DNA of 64,000 nt from JAKAGZ01 sp963783855 (GCA_963783855.1 CAWAPE010000005.1:372001-436000); one strand, 5' to 3'. Shown: positions 1 through 9,574, counted from the first letter of the stretch. Notes: generated by a model from the letters alone, not told the origin. A program made the numbers and translations.

Positions 1-2049
1 AAAAACTTCCTGGTCTATATCAAACTGTTTAAGAACATCATTTTTAACTCTGCCACCTTGCCCGATTACCTTTTTACCATATTTTTTGGTGATCTGTAAA
101 TCGCACTCAGTTTCTTCACTATGATAATAGGAATCATTTAAAACATTGTCAAGTAAAATCTTACGTTCAAAGCTCTTAAGTAATCCTTTCAGTGTATAAA
201 TATCAGAAGCCTTTTCATCCTGATTCCATTCATTTTGTAAATAATTGCCTGTCATAACTAGAATAATTTTTTGATTTTCAGTAAAATCTTTGAACTCCTT
301 AATTTTTCGATCGTTGTTTTTATTAAAAACATGGCCAATTTCAAATAAAAGGAGATCTCTTTCCCCATATTTGATATTTTGTGAAACAACATTTAGAGCT
401 CCTGTTAATAAGGATGTTCTAAGACATTGCATATCGAGACTAAGGGGATTTTTCAAAGAAATTGGATTGCCTGAAATTGAGGCCTGTTTTTCACTTTGTA
501 AAGGATTATTAATCATCTCATAAAATCCAAGTGCATTTGCAGCTTGCCGAATTTTATCCGCAAATGCAGATTCATCCGTTTTTTCGCCCAAGGTTATTGA
601 AATTCTGGAAACTGTTGGAATCTCGTCATATCCGTAAATTCTTGCAATTTCTTCAATGAGATCTATTTCCCTTTCAATATCTGGTCGGTAAGTTGGAACA
701 GTGACATTAATTCCATCCTTAATTTCGTCGATAATTTCTATCCCGAGTTTCCTCAGAATTGAAATGATAGATTTTTCAGGAACAACATAACCAAGTATTT
801 TTTCAACTCTCGAATAGCGTAATTTAACTTTTTTCTCTTTCATCTTCTTAGGATAAACATCTAATACGCCTCCGAGAATTTCACCCCCTGCTAATTCCGC
901 AATTAAGTTAGCTGTTCTCTCAGCAGCATAAACTGTATTTGAAGGATCAGTTCCCCGTTCAAAACGATATGAAGCGTCTGTGCTGAGTCCCAATGCTTTG
1001 GCGGTTTTCCTGATACTGGAAGGATTAAAGTATGCACTTTCTATCAATACATTTTTTGTATTATCGGATATTTCAGAATTTTCTCCACCCATAACTCCTG
1101 CAACTGCTACAGGTTTTTCGGCATCACAGATCATTAAGCTGCCGACCGGTAATTTTCTTTCTTTCGAATCCAGTGTAGTGAATTTGGAGTCTTCTTTAGT
1201 GCTTCTAATAATTATTTTCTTTCCAGCCAATTGGTCAAGATCAAAAGCATGTAATGGCTGACCGCATTCGTGCATTATAAAATTCGTAATATCAACAACA
1301 TTGTTCCTGGGACGCAAACCAATTTTTGTCAATTTATTTTTTAGCCATGTTGGTGATTCTTTTATGGTAATATTTGTTACTACTTTAGCTGAATACCTTG
1401 GACAATTTATTGCGTCTTCAATAACTACTGATGCAGATTTTTTTACATCATTTGTTGATTTACCGGCTTTAATTTTAGGAGTTTTTACTTTACGTCCGAA
1501 GATTGCTGCTATATCGCGAGCTACTCCGATGTGTGATAAAGCATCAGAACGATTTGGTGTAATCCCTATTTCTAATATTGTATCATTTAATTCTAAGGCT
1601 TTAATTATAGATGTACCTGCTTCTAAGCCTGAATCAAGTATCATAATCCCATCGTGATTATCGCTCAACTCCAACTCGTCTTCTGCGCAAATCATTCCAC
1701 GTGATTCAGTTCCGCGAATTTTCGCTTTCCCAATTTTAAAATTCCCTTTTGGAATAAGTGTACCGACTGGAGCAAAAACTACTTTTTGCCCGGCTTCCAC
1801 ATTCGGTGCACCACAAACAACTTGTAAATCATCTTTGCCATCAAAAACAGTACACAGCGATAACCTATCTGCATTAGGATGTTTCTTCTTATCTTTTACA
1901 AAGCCAACAATAAAATCTTTATATATTGAAGATTGATCAACATAATCCTCAACTTCCAGACCTGCGTTGGTTAATTTGGAAATAATTTCTGATGAGGAAA
2001 TTCCTTCTATGTCTATATAATCTTTTAACCAGTTAAGAGAAATTTTCAA
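1..2049 (-). CDS. pheT: Phenylalanyl-tRNA synthetase beta subunit, 3' end cut by window edge
   Basis: The beta subunit of the alpha2-beta2 PheRS charges tRNA-Phe and edits mischarged Tyr. The frame is open for 683 codons to base 1; a complete PheT is about 800 aa, so the C-terminal anticodon-binding (FDX-ACB) part is missing. It begins KISLNWLKDYIDIEG, the classic PheT N-terminus, followed by the tRNA-binding OB domain (about residues 40-150, containing VVCGAPNVEAGQKV), the B3/B4 editing region (HECGQPLHAFDLD, MGGENSEISD) and the B5 domain. I place the start at a TTG at 2049-2047 because GGAG lies 8 nt upstream on the minus strand and no ATG is available. It follows pheS by 15 nt, so the two are co-transcribed. 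Confidence 0.95.
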   Translation of the reverse strand, partial: MKISLNWLKDYIDIEGISSSEIISKLTNAGLEVEDYVDQSSIYKDFIVGFVKDKKKHPNADRLSLCTVFDGKDDLQVVCGAPNVEAGQKVVFAPVGTLIPKGNFKIGKAKIRGTESRGMICAEDELELSDNHDGIMILDSGLEAGTSIIKALELNDTILEIGITPNRSDALSHIGVARDIAAIFGRKVKTPKIKAGKSTNDVKKSASVVIEDAINCPRYSAKVVTNITIKESPTWLKNKLTKIGLRPRNNVVDITNFIMHECGQPLHAFDLDQLAGKKIIIRSTKEDSKFTTLDSKERKLPVGSLMICDAEKPVAVAGVMGGENSEISDNTKNVLIESAYFNPSSIRKTAKALGLSTDASYRFERGTDPSNTVYAAERTANLIAELAGGEILGGVLDVYPKKMKEKKVKLRYSRVEKILGYVVPEKSIISILRKLGIEIIDEIKDGINVTVPTYRPDIEREIDLIEEIARIYGYDEIPTVSRISITLGEKTDESAFADKIRQAANALGFYEMINNPLQSEKQASISGNPISLKNPLSLDMQCLRTSLLTGALNVVSQNIKYGERDLLLFEIGHVFNKNNDRKIKEFKDFTENQKIILVMTGNYLQNEWNQDEKASDIYTLKGLLKSFERKILLDNVLNDSYYHSEETECDLQITKKYGKKVIGQGGRVKNDVLKQFDIDQEVF

Positions 2050-2064
2050 TTATCTTACTCCGAA

Positions 2065-3078
2065 TCAAAACTGTTTGAGAAATCTGAGATCGTTTTCAAA
2101 AAATACGCGAATGTCTTCAATACCATATTTTAACATTGCAGTTCTTTCAATACCCATTCCAAATGCGTAGCCTGTATATTTTTCAGGATCATAACCGACG
2201 TGTTTAAAAACATTTGGATCAACCATTCCACATCCTAAAATTTCAAGCCATCCTGTGTGCTTACACACCTTGCAACCTTTACCGTGGCACAAGTAACAGG
2301 TAATATCCATTTCAGCGCTTGGCTCGGTAAACGGGAAATAGCTGGCTCTGAATCGATACTTCAAATCTTCGCCATAGAATTGTTTGGCAAATGAAACAAG
2401 CGTTCCCTTTAATTCAGCAAAAGTAACATCGGTATCAACATATAATCCTTCAACCTGATGAAACATACAGTAACTTCTTGCACTGACTGCCTCATTTCTA
2501 TAAACTCTTCCGGGCATTATTGCACGCACCGGTGGTTTCTGTGATTCCATCAGTCTTACCTGTACAGGTGATGTGTGAGTTCTAAGTAGAAAATCATCGT
2601 TAACAAAAAATGTGTCCTGCATATCTCTTGCGGGGTGATCGGGAGCAAAGTTCAAAGCTTCAAAGTTATAATAATCGGATTCAAGTTCTGGGCCCTCAGA
2701 TACTGAAAAGCCAAGGCCTTTAAAGATTGATTTTATCTCATCAAGGGTCTGGGTGAGTATGTGCCTGCTCCCAATTTGCCTTTGATTTCCAGGCAAGGAA
2801 ATATCGACTTTAGATTCTTTACCTGAGGTATTAGATTCAATCTTAGTTTTTAGTGAGTTAAATTCATTTTGAGCATTGTTTCTGAATAAGTTAAGAGTTT
2901 TCCCTAAAGCAGGTTTTTGCTCTTTAGGAACATTCTTTAACTCATCAAAAAGAGAGGCAATTAACCCGTTTCTACTGAAGTATTTTATTCTAAATTCTTC
3001 AAGTTTATCCAGGTTATCAATGGTTTGGAAATCTGAATTGAAAGAGTCTGAGATATGTTTAATTTTTTCTTCAAGCAT
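2065..3078 (-). CDS. pheS: Phenylalanyl-tRNA synthetase alpha subunit
   Basis: Catalytic subunit of PheRS, 337 aa, the usual bacterial length. Residues 1-90 form the charged coiled-coil N-arm that binds tRNA. The class II synthetase core follows, with the GSRHILTQTLDEI segment, the motif-2 region (RTHTSPVQVRLM and GRVYRNEAVSARS) and motif 3 GYAFGMGIERTAML near the C-terminus. A four-cysteine knuckle (CYLCHGKGCKVCKHTGW, about residues 262-278) precedes GCGMVDPNVF, as in many non-proteobacterial PheS proteins. It lies between rplT and pheT in the conserved order infC-rpmI-rplT-pheS-pheT. A hairpin at 3106-3144 separates it from rplT. Confidence 0.97.
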   Translation of the reverse strand: MLEEKIKHISDSFNSDFQTIDNLDKLEEFRIKYFSRNGLIASLFDELKNVPKEQKPALGKTLNLFRNNAQNEFNSLKTKIESNTSGKESKVDISLPGNQRQIGSRHILTQTLDEIKSIFKGLGFSVSEGPELESDYYNFEALNFAPDHPARDMQDTFFVNDDFLLRTHTSPVQVRLMESQKPPVRAIMPGRVYRNEAVSARSYCMFHQVEGLYVDTDVTFAELKGTLVSFAKQFYGEDLKYRFRASYFPFTEPSAEMDITCYLCHGKGCKVCKHTGWLEILGCGMVDPNVFKHVGYDPEKYTGYAFGMGIERTAMLKYGIEDIRVFFENDLRFLKQF

Positions 3079-3105
3079 CAGGAATATCGTTTAAATTTAA
3101 AGAAA

Positions 3106-3144
3106 TACCCCCTGCCGGATCATATACGTGCTCCGCAGGGGGTA
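3106..3144 (-). terminator. Hairpin between rplT and pheS, possible terminator or attenuator
   Basis: Near-perfect inverted repeat (TACCCCCTGC pairs with GCAGGGGGTA, and the inner GGA with TCC). On the minus strand it is followed by TTTCTTT. It could partially terminate transcription after the ribosomal protein genes or attenuate pheST. The T-run is interrupted, so strong termination is not certain. Confidence 0.55.
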
Positions 3145-3149
3145 AAAAA

Positions 3150-3497
3150 TTAGTTCTGAGTAAACTTAACTAATTCAGCAAATGCAGTGGGGTTTTCCAT
3201 TGCAAGGTTTGCAAGTACTTTTCTGTTAATTTCTACGCCTTTAACATCAAGTGCATGAATTAACCTTGAATAAGAAGTGCCATTCTGTCTGGCAGCAGCA
3301 TTAATACGAACAACCCATAAATTCCTGAATGTTCTCTTTTTAAGTTTCCTGTCTCTGTATGCGTGAACAAGTCCTTTTTCAACATGGTTCTTTGCTACAG
3401 TATAAACCTTACTGCGCGCCCCCCAGTATCCTTTTGCTTGTTTTAATATCTTTTTGCGTCTTTTGTGAGACGCAACTTTATTTTTTGAACGTGGCAT
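3150..3497 (-). CDS. rplT: 50S ribosomal protein L20
   Basis: L20 binds 23S rRNA early in large-subunit assembly and, in well-studied bacteria, represses the infC-rpmI-rplT operon. The protein is 115 aa and shows the typical basic N-terminus (MPRSKNKVASHKRRKKILKQ), the GYWGARSKVYTVA segment and the C-terminal RINAAARQNGTSYSRLIHAL block. Its start lies 18 nt after the rpmI stop, and the order infC-rpmI-rplT is the conserved one. No internal oddity is seen. Confidence 0.98.
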   Translation of the reverse strand: MPRSKNKVASHKRRKKILKQAKGYWGARSKVYTVAKNHVEKGLVHAYRDRKLKKRTFRNLWVVRINAAARQNGTSYSRLIHALDVKGVEINRKVLANLAMENPTAFAELVKFTQN

Positions 3498-3515
3498 TGT
3501 ACTATCCTTTTTGTT

Positions 3516-3707
3516 TTATTGTAACATTTTTACAACACGCTTTTGTTCTGCATCTGATACAAGAGTTGCGTGTCTTAATTTTCTCTTTCTTTTTGTGCTC
3601 TTAGAAGTAAGAATATGACTCCTAAAGGCTTTTTTCCTCTTGTATCTACCTGAAGCGGTCTTTTTAAATGTTTTTGAAGCGCCGCTATTGCTTTTCATTT
3701 TTGGCAT
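3516..3707 (-). CDS. rpmI: 50S ribosomal protein L35
   Basis: Small basic large-subunit protein of 63 aa, matching the family length of about 64. The N-terminus MPKMKSNSGASKTFKKT and the HILTSKSTKRKRKLRH block are the L35 hallmarks. It lies 24 nt downstream of infC and 18 nt upstream of rplT, so it belongs to the IF3-L35-L20 operon. Confidence 0.97.
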   Translation of the reverse strand: MPKMKSNSGASKTFKKTASGRYKRKKAFRSHILTSKSTKRKRKLRHATLVSDAEQKRVVKMLQ

Positions 3708-3731
3708 GATATAACCTGCTTATTCCTTTTA

Positions 3732-4268
3732 TTAATTATTCTTTTTAGTTTTACTTTTCGATGGAACCAATATTACGTTCATATTTCGCCCTTCCATCTT
3801 AATTGGGCTTTCAATTTTTGCAATGTCTTCTACTTTTTCAATAAATTTGTTCAGTAGTTCTTCCCCTTGCTCAGTATATGCCATCTCTCTTCCCTTGAAC
3901 ATAACGGAGACCTTTACTTTGTTTCCTTCTTCAAGGAAATTGATGGCATGTTTTGCTTTAAATTCAAAATCGTGCACATCAGTATTCGGGTGAAGTCTGA
4001 TTTCTTTTAATACAGAAACAGTCTGATTTTTTCTTTGTAATTTTTCTCTCTTTTGCTGTTCGTATCTGAATTTACCATAATCAATAATTTTACAAACCGG
4101 TGGTTTGGCCTGTGGTGCTATTTCTATCAGATCCTGGCCTCTTTCAGCGGCAACTTTTAAAGCATCTTTTACGGTATATACTCCCAACTGGGAACCATCA
4201 ACATCTATTACTCTCACTTGAGAAGCTCTTATCTCCTCATTAACCTTAACGTTATCTTTTTGAGCGAT
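3732..4268 (-). CDS. infC: Translation initiation factor IF-3, probable AUC start
   Basis: IF-3 binds the 30S subunit, prevents premature 50S joining and discriminates against non-canonical start codons. The sequence shows the N-domain (VNEEIRASQVRVIDVDGSQ, LIEIAPQAKPPVCKIIDYGK), the Lys-rich linker and the C-domain (KEIRLHPNTDVHDFEFK, FLEEGNKVKVSVMFKGREMAY). A GTG at 4280 has no ribosome-binding site. That GTG is itself part of GTGAGG, whose AGG ends exactly 6 nt before an in-frame ATC at 4268-4266. Initiation at AUC gives 178 aa beginning (M)AQKDNVKVNEEIRA, which aligns with other IF-3 N-termini. infC genes elsewhere start at AUU for autoregulation, so this is plausible; the GTG at 4280 (182 aa) and a TTG at 4274 are alternatives. 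Confidence 0.95.
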   Translation of the reverse strand: MAQKDNVKVNEEIRASQVRVIDVDGSQLGVYTVKDALKVAAERGQDLIEIAPQAKPPVCKIIDYGKFRYEQQKREKLQRKNQTVSVLKEIRLHPNTDVHDFEFKAKHAINFLEEGNKVKVSVMFKGREMAYTEQGEELLNKFIEKVEDIAKIESPIKMEGRNMNVILVPSKSKTKKNN

Positions 4269-4291
4269 TGACAACCTCACTAAATTGTTTT

Positions 4292-6230
4292 TTAAATTTT
4301 ATTTTTAATAGTCTTTTTAATATTATTGATAAATTCGGACAAAGACAAAGCCCCCTGGTCTCCTTCTTTGTGTTTTCTCACAGAGATATTACCGGCTTCT
4401 CTTTCTTTTTCACCAACAATAACCATATATTTTATTTTCTGTGTTTCAGCTTCACGAATTTTATATCCAATTTTTTCATTCCTGCTATCCAAGTTCCACA
4501 CGAATACCTGCGTCTTTCATTGCCTGGTAAACTTCATTTCCGTAATCCGAGAAGTTCTGTGAAACAGGAATAACAACTGCCTGAACAGGTGCAAGCCAAA
4601 GCGGAAACTCACCGGCGTAATGTTCAATCAAAACACCTATAAATCTCTCAAGCGAGCCGAAAGGTGCACGGTGAATAACAACAGGTCTGTGCTTTTGTCC
4701 ATCACTGCCAACATACTGAAGGTCGAATCTTTCAGGCATTATATAATCAATCTGAACGGTTCCAAGTTGCCATTGTCTTCCAAGAGCGTCTTTAACCATA
4801 AAATCAATTTTGGGTCCGTAGAATGCAGCTTCACCTTCGGCGACTATATAATCCAGTTTCATTTCATCTGCTGCTTCCTGAATTTCTTTCTGGGCCATTT
4901 CCCACAGTTTAATATCGCCGCCGTATTTTTCAGCGTCATCATCTCTGAAGGATAGCTGAGTTGTAAAATCTTTAAAACCCATCTGTTGAAAAACAACCTG
5001 AATCAATTCAATTACATTACACACTTCTCCTTTTAGCTGATCATCGCGAACAAAAATGTGAGAATCATCTACAGAAAATGATCTTACCCTTGTAATTCCG
5101 TTAAGCTCCCCCGACTGTTCAAATCTGTAAACAGTTCCAAATTCAGCATATCTTATCGGAAGATCTCTGTAGCTTCGCGGCTTGGAAGAATAAATCATAA
5201 AATGATGGGGACAATTCATAGGTTTAAGAAGATATTCTTCTTTGCCATCTTCAAGCTGAATTGGAGGAAACTGACTGTCTTTATAATACGGGTAATGGCC
5301 GCTGGTTTTATAGAGATTTATATTTCCAATATGCGGCGTAATTACAGGCTCATATCCTCTTTTTCTCTGCTCATCACGCAAATAATTTTCTAAAGTTTCC
5401 CTTAAGATTGTACCTTTGGGAAGCCAAATAGGTAACCCACTACCTACTTCCCTGGATATCATAAACAATTCAAGTTCTTTACCCAGTTTTCTGTGATCAC
5501 GTTTTTTCGCTTCTTCAAGCATTGTGAGGTATTCATCGAGCATTTTCTTTTTGGGGAAAGAAATTCCGTAAATTCTCTGGAGCTGCTTATTATTTTCATC
5601 ACCCCGCCAGTATGATCCAGACACACTTAATAGTTTTATGTATTTTATTTTACCAACAGAAGGAACATGAGGTCCTGTACACAAATCAGTAAATTTTCCT
5701 TCGTGGTAAATGCTTATAGTTTCTTTAGTATCGTCCAGTCCATCAATTAATTCCAGCTTATATTCATCATCTTTTTCTTTGAAGAATTCAAATGCTTTGT
5801 TTTTTGATAATTCAACTCGCTCAAAGGAATTATCTTCCTTTGAAATTTTCACCATTTGATCTTCAATTTTTTTCAGATCATTTTCTGAAAGCTTGGTGTT
5901 AATATCAAAGTCGTAATAAAAACCATTTTCAATGGCTGGTCCCACTCCAAATTTTGCTTCCGGATAAAGAGATAAAATGGCATGGGCCATTAAATGTGAA
6001 GTGGAATGCCAATAAACTTCTTTCCCTTTTTCATCATTAAAAGTTAAAAGTCTAACGGCTGAATTATTATTTATTTGTGCACCAAGATCACGTACGAAAC
6101 CATTTACCTCAATTGCCAGAGCACTTTCTGCCAGCCTTGGAGAAATGCTTTCTGCAATCTGCATTCCGGTAACACCTTTTGAATATTCTTTTGAGTTACC
6201 GTCAGGAAATGTGATCTTAATGTTTTCCAT
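4292..6230 (-). CDS. thrS: Threonyl-tRNA synthetase, interrupted by a one-base frameshift
   Basis: Charges tRNA-Thr. Domains in order: TGS (about residues 1-62), the editing domain with the HSTSHLMAHAI metal motif and the later CTGPHVPS, the class II core (KPMNCPHHFMIY, YAEFGTVYRFEQSG, HRAPFGSLERFIGVLIEH) and the C-terminal anticodon-binding domain. The reading frame breaks at the plus-strand CC at 4489-4490: one frame ends at GIRVELG followed by TAG (4487-4485), while the adjacent frame continues DSRNEKIGYKIREAE to a stop at 4292. Removing one base restores a protein of about 645 aa, the normal length. The enzyme is essential, so a sequencing indel is more likely than true loss. An upstream ATG at 6236 exists, but AGAGA is better spaced (6 nt) for the ATG at 6230. 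Confidence 0.93.
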
Positions 6231-6242
6231 ATTCATTCTCTA

Positions 6243-6268
6243 ACAAAAAAATCGGAATTTACTCCGAC
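6243..6268 (-). terminator. Intrinsic terminator after tRNA-Val, in the thrS leader
   Basis: On the minus strand TCGGA-GTAAAT-TCCGA is followed by a run of seven T. It lies just 3' of the tRNA-Val gene and only about 15 nt before the thrS start, so it can end tRNA transcription or act as an attenuator for thrS. Confidence 0.7.
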
Positions 6269-6273
6269 TAACG

Positions 6274-6347
6274 TGGGCTCTAAAGGATTCGAACCTTTGA
6301 CCTTCTGCACGTCAAGCAGACGCTCTAACCAACTGAGCTAAGAGCCC
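6274..6347 (-). tRNA. tRNA-Val (anticodon GAC)
   Basis: A full cloverleaf is readable: acceptor GGGCTCT/AGAGCCC with discriminator A, D-stem GCTC/GAGC, anticodon stem TCTGC/GCAGA around the loop TTGACGT (anticodon GAC), and T-arm AAAGG-TTCGAAT-CCTTT. CCA is not encoded. It is 42 nt from the tRNA-Leu gene on the same strand, so the two form a small tRNA cluster upstream of thrS. Confidence 0.96.
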
Positions 6348-6389
6348 CAAGGTCAAATTCGCTCACCAGTTTATACTTTTTGATTTTTG

Positions 6390-6475
6390 TACCGAGAGCC
6401 GGAGTCGAACCGGCACGGGAATAAATTCCCACAGGATTTTAAGTCCTGTGCGTCTACCAATTCCGCCATCCCGGC
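6390..6475 (-). tRNA. tRNA-Leu (anticodon TAA)
   Basis: An 86-nt class II tRNA with a long variable arm. Acceptor GCCGGGA pairs with TCTCGGT (two G-U pairs), and the discriminator is A. Anticodon stem CAGGA/TCCTG encloses the loop CTTAAAA, giving anticodon TAA. The T-arm is GCCGG-TTCGACT-CCGGC. CCA is not encoded. Confidence 0.96.
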
Positions 6476-6685
6476 AAGTTTGGTACAAACAAAATTTAGA
6501 AGTTTAAAAATTACTGTTTATACTATAAAATCAAACTATTTTAGCGTGTAAATATAGAGAATTGATAGTTTTATTGCAAGAAAACTATCTCCATAAACTT
6601 TAAAAATAGAGGTATTTCCTAATATTTGATAGGCTTTTGGATGAATGGATCGGTCTAAAACTTTAATTGGCTAAGAATTATAAAA

Positions 6686-6937
6686 TTATTTACTATTTCG
6701 TGATTCATGAAGCAAAATATCCTGAATCTTTTGCATTTCTGGAACTCTGCCCTGAAAAACAACCTTATCGTTAATTACAAGGCATGGTGTATGCCTGATT
6801 CCATATTTATTGATTTGTCTTTTATCAACTACTTCTTCTATTTTGGCCTTCAGTTTTAGGGACTTAACTGCGCCTTTAGTTCTCTGAATTAAAGACCTTG
6901 ACTCTATTGAGTTAGCATGGAGAACTTTTACTTTCAT
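6686..6937 (-). CDS. Small thioredoxin-fold protein lacking the CXXC motif
   Basis: An 83-aa protein with the layout of the small thioredoxin-like (Thioredoxin_3/redox-active disulfide) family: a first beta strand MKVKVLHA, a helix, and the cis-Pro-like segment GIRHTPCLVINDKVVFQGRVPE. Where the family has CPxC after the first strand, this protein has NSIESR, so no redox pair is present; the only Cys follows the cis-Pro position (HTPC). It may be a non-catalytic binding or regulatory derivative. It stands alone between the tRNA cluster and the TPR gene. Family assignment rests on pattern only. Confidence 0.7.
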   Translation of the reverse strand: MKVKVLHANSIESRSLIQRTKGAVKSLKLKAKIEEVVDKRQINKYGIRHTPCLVINDKVVFQGRVPEMQKIQDILLHESRNSK

Positions 6938-7140
6938 TTTAACCTCAATAAAACTAGATTTTTATAAAGTAGTTAATTAATGTGCTAACTGTATAATGAA
7001 TTAAAATGAGAATATCAATATAAATTTTTGCTGTATTTGTAGATTTGGAGGAATTGGAAGGAGCGATTGTAGAGAATTTCTATAGTTTTGTTCTAAAATG
7101 TGAGAATCTGCATTAAATTTAATGTGAAACAAAAAAATAA

Positions 7141-8119
7141 TTATTTTTTCTTTTGGGGCAAATAATGTCGTTTTTTTTCTCTTTTACAATACTTATTGAT
7201 TGCCTCGTATGCCTCAAAATATCCTAAGTCACCTGCTGTTAACAGATCCTTACACCCCTGGTTCTTGTTTTTAATCGCAATATAGTCAAGACCTCTTCTG
7301 TAATAGGCCTTAGCTTCTTTTTTATTTATACCAATTATTTTAGTAAAATCCTTTATTGCATCATTATATCTGTCCATCATGTTTTTTGCTTCACCGCGCA
7401 TAAAGAATAACTCTGTATTTGATGGATCTAAGGAAATTGCAGTACTAAAATCTTCAATAGCTCCTTCATAATCTCCAATAATTCCTTTATCTGTTCCCCT
7501 GTTTATATATGCGTTAATATCTGTGGAATCGATTTCAAGAGCAGTAGTAAAATCATTTATTGCTCCAAGATGATCATCGAGATCAGCTTTTACATTGCCC
7601 CGGTTGATGTATGCATTTTCATATTTGCGATCAAGTTCAATTGTTTTGTTATAATCCATGTAATGCGCCTTCGGCATCTCCAAGTAAAGATTTTGTATAA
7701 GCACGGCCAAAATAAGCATGTGGGTTGTCAGGAGTTAGATCAATTGCTCGGTTTAAATCATTAAGAGCATTATCAAAATCTTCAAGAATAAGATAGCTGG
7801 TCCCTCTTCCTAAATAAGCTGGCCCAAAATCAGGGTTAACAACCAAGGCAATTGTATAATCATCAATAGCTGCTTTATCTTTTTTTAACCTGCTTTTTGT
7901 TTTTGCCCTCCCATAATACGCAAGCACATCATTCGGATCATTATTTATGGCTTTGGTATATTCTTCTAGTGCAAGAAAATACTTCTTCTTATTAAAAGCA
8001 TCATTGCCAAGATCATAATAGCCTGGGTTTAAAGCAGAGCAAGAAAATTCCATTATTATAAAAAGGAATAATAACGGATAAAATATTAAATGTTTTTTCA
8101 CTATAATCTTGAAATCCAA
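7141..8119 (-). CDS. Tetratricopeptide-repeat lipoprotein, frameshifted
   Basis: The N-terminal part (from 8119) has a hydrophobic signal ending in FSC, a lipobox-like site, followed by tandem TPR units (for example KKKYFLALEEYTKAINNDPN, FDNALNDLNRAIDLTPDN). That frame stops at 7649 after GDAEGALHGL. A second frame continues immediately with DYNKTIELDRKYENAYINRG and at least four more TPR units to 7141. Deleting one base near 7660 joins them as GDAEGAL-M-DYNKTIEL. TPRs mediate protein-protein contacts; the surface-anchored form is common in this phylum. Either a recent pseudogene or a sequencing indel. Its partner is unknown. Confidence 0.8.
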
Positions 8120-8174
8120 ATTTTATTGGTGTTATCTCAATTTTCTTTGGTATACTAATGTCTCAGAAAGAGAA

Positions 8175-9295
8175 CTAAATATCCAACCCTAACTCTCTAA
8201 TATGTTCTTTTAAATTTTTGAACCAATGTTTTTTGAACAAAAGCATTATTTCCTGTCGTCTCCCAGTAATTTCTCTTGAGTTTGCCTTCCTCGAAGTTTT
8301 CCAGGATGATATCTGTACTATATATTGATTACCATCTGTCCATATCCCGGTTCTAATTTCTGTTTCGTGTGAGCTATCATAATAATAGAATGGCCTGTTT
8401 AATTTATTAGCCTCCGGCTTTCTAACTTCCTTCAGTAGTTCCGGAATTTTTTCAGGTTCAACTTTTGGACATCCTCTTTCATCTACTTCAGAACACACTG
8501 ATGTACCTGGGCATTTATCAAGGTAATCAGTAATACCATCATTATCAGAATCAGTAGGACAACCGTCTGCGGTTACTTATACGCCAAGCAAAGTATTTCC
8601 GCACAAGTACTTCGAATCTGGTACACCATCACTATCCGTATCTATCTCAGCATCACTATCCGGGAATAGTGCAAATGAAAAACCCACAGTTGTTGTAAAA
8701 AATCCATCCTTCTTTGTACCAGCTACTATCCCATCAAGCAAATCTTTATTCCCTGTATAATAACCCACATTAAAATTAAGACTTATGTCATTGCTTAAAA
8801 ATGTATGAAATCCTGCCTGCCCTGTATAAAGCATTACACCTAATTTGCTTTTACTTGCACTGCATTATGGTAATTCAACACCATTTGCAACCTTTGGTAA
8901 ATACCAGATATTTGATATACCCCTTATAAATAGGGAACAAATTTGGGGAGGCATCATAGCTATAGACTACTCCACCACCAGCCAGGACATAATCGGTAAT
9001 AAATTTATCAGGGACAAAACGATTATCACTACCGGTAATTTTACCTAAGATACCTATACCTCTTAATCCAAAGGCTTGCTTAGAATTCATCTTAATATAA
9101 TACTCTATAGATCCCATCATAGATAAATCCGGCCGCACTACTTTGTAATCATTAAAGCCAATTGTTAAACCAACAAATGCTGAGAAGATGAATGAGCCTG
9201 AAAAAGGATGCTAATTATTTTTTTTGAAATTGTTACGAGAACATACATTGTGCAAAAGAGAAAACTAGAATCAGAAAGATAGAATACTTCTTCAT
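8175..9295 (-). pseudogene. Decayed OmpA/TSP3-type outer-membrane protein with SPOR-like C-terminus
   Basis: The gene opens with GGGAGAGAAT before an ATG at 9295 and a signal peptide (MKKYSIFLILVFSFAQ), but that frame stops after 20 codons. Beta-barrel-like fragments follow at 9138-8875 and 8834-8577 in different frames; the join near 8925 needs an indel. An in-frame TAA at 8577-8579 interrupts a TSP3 unit (CGNTLLGV-stop-VTADGC). The rest (8576-8175) holds another TSP3 unit (DSDNDGITDYLDKCPGT) and a tail containing QYIVQISSWKTSRKA, which resembles the first strand of a SPOR peptidoglycan-binding domain. At least two frameshifts plus nonsense codons argue for genuine decay. It is a paralogue in style of the intact proteins at 26357-27802 and 28444-29892. 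Confidence 0.75.
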
Positions 9296-9574
9296 ATTCT
9301 CTCCCAGAAATTTTTGGCGGTTGTTATGGTCTAAATTACTAAATATTTTTAAATATTTCTATTGTATCAATTTCCCGCTAAATAGAAGATATTATCTTTG
9401 GTAAAATTGATTTCCACTAAGTCGATCTTTCGTCACATTTAATTTTGATTTTGGAAATAATATTTATAAATAGACACGGGAATATTCGGACGATAGTTTC
9501 TATCTTCAGAACAAATCTCTTATATTTATAAAATACTTTAATAGAAAAACGGAAAAACAATAGAGGATTGACAA

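Noticed and set aside
290..1657. Plus-strand ORFs of 77-118 codons opposite pheT
   Set aside because: They are antisense frames within a well-conserved synthetase gene and have no independent support.
4485..4500. Programmed +1 frameshift in thrS
   Set aside because: No slippery codon-stop arrangement as in prfB, no upstream Shine-Dalgarno stimulator, and no precedent known to me; a plain indel is simpler.
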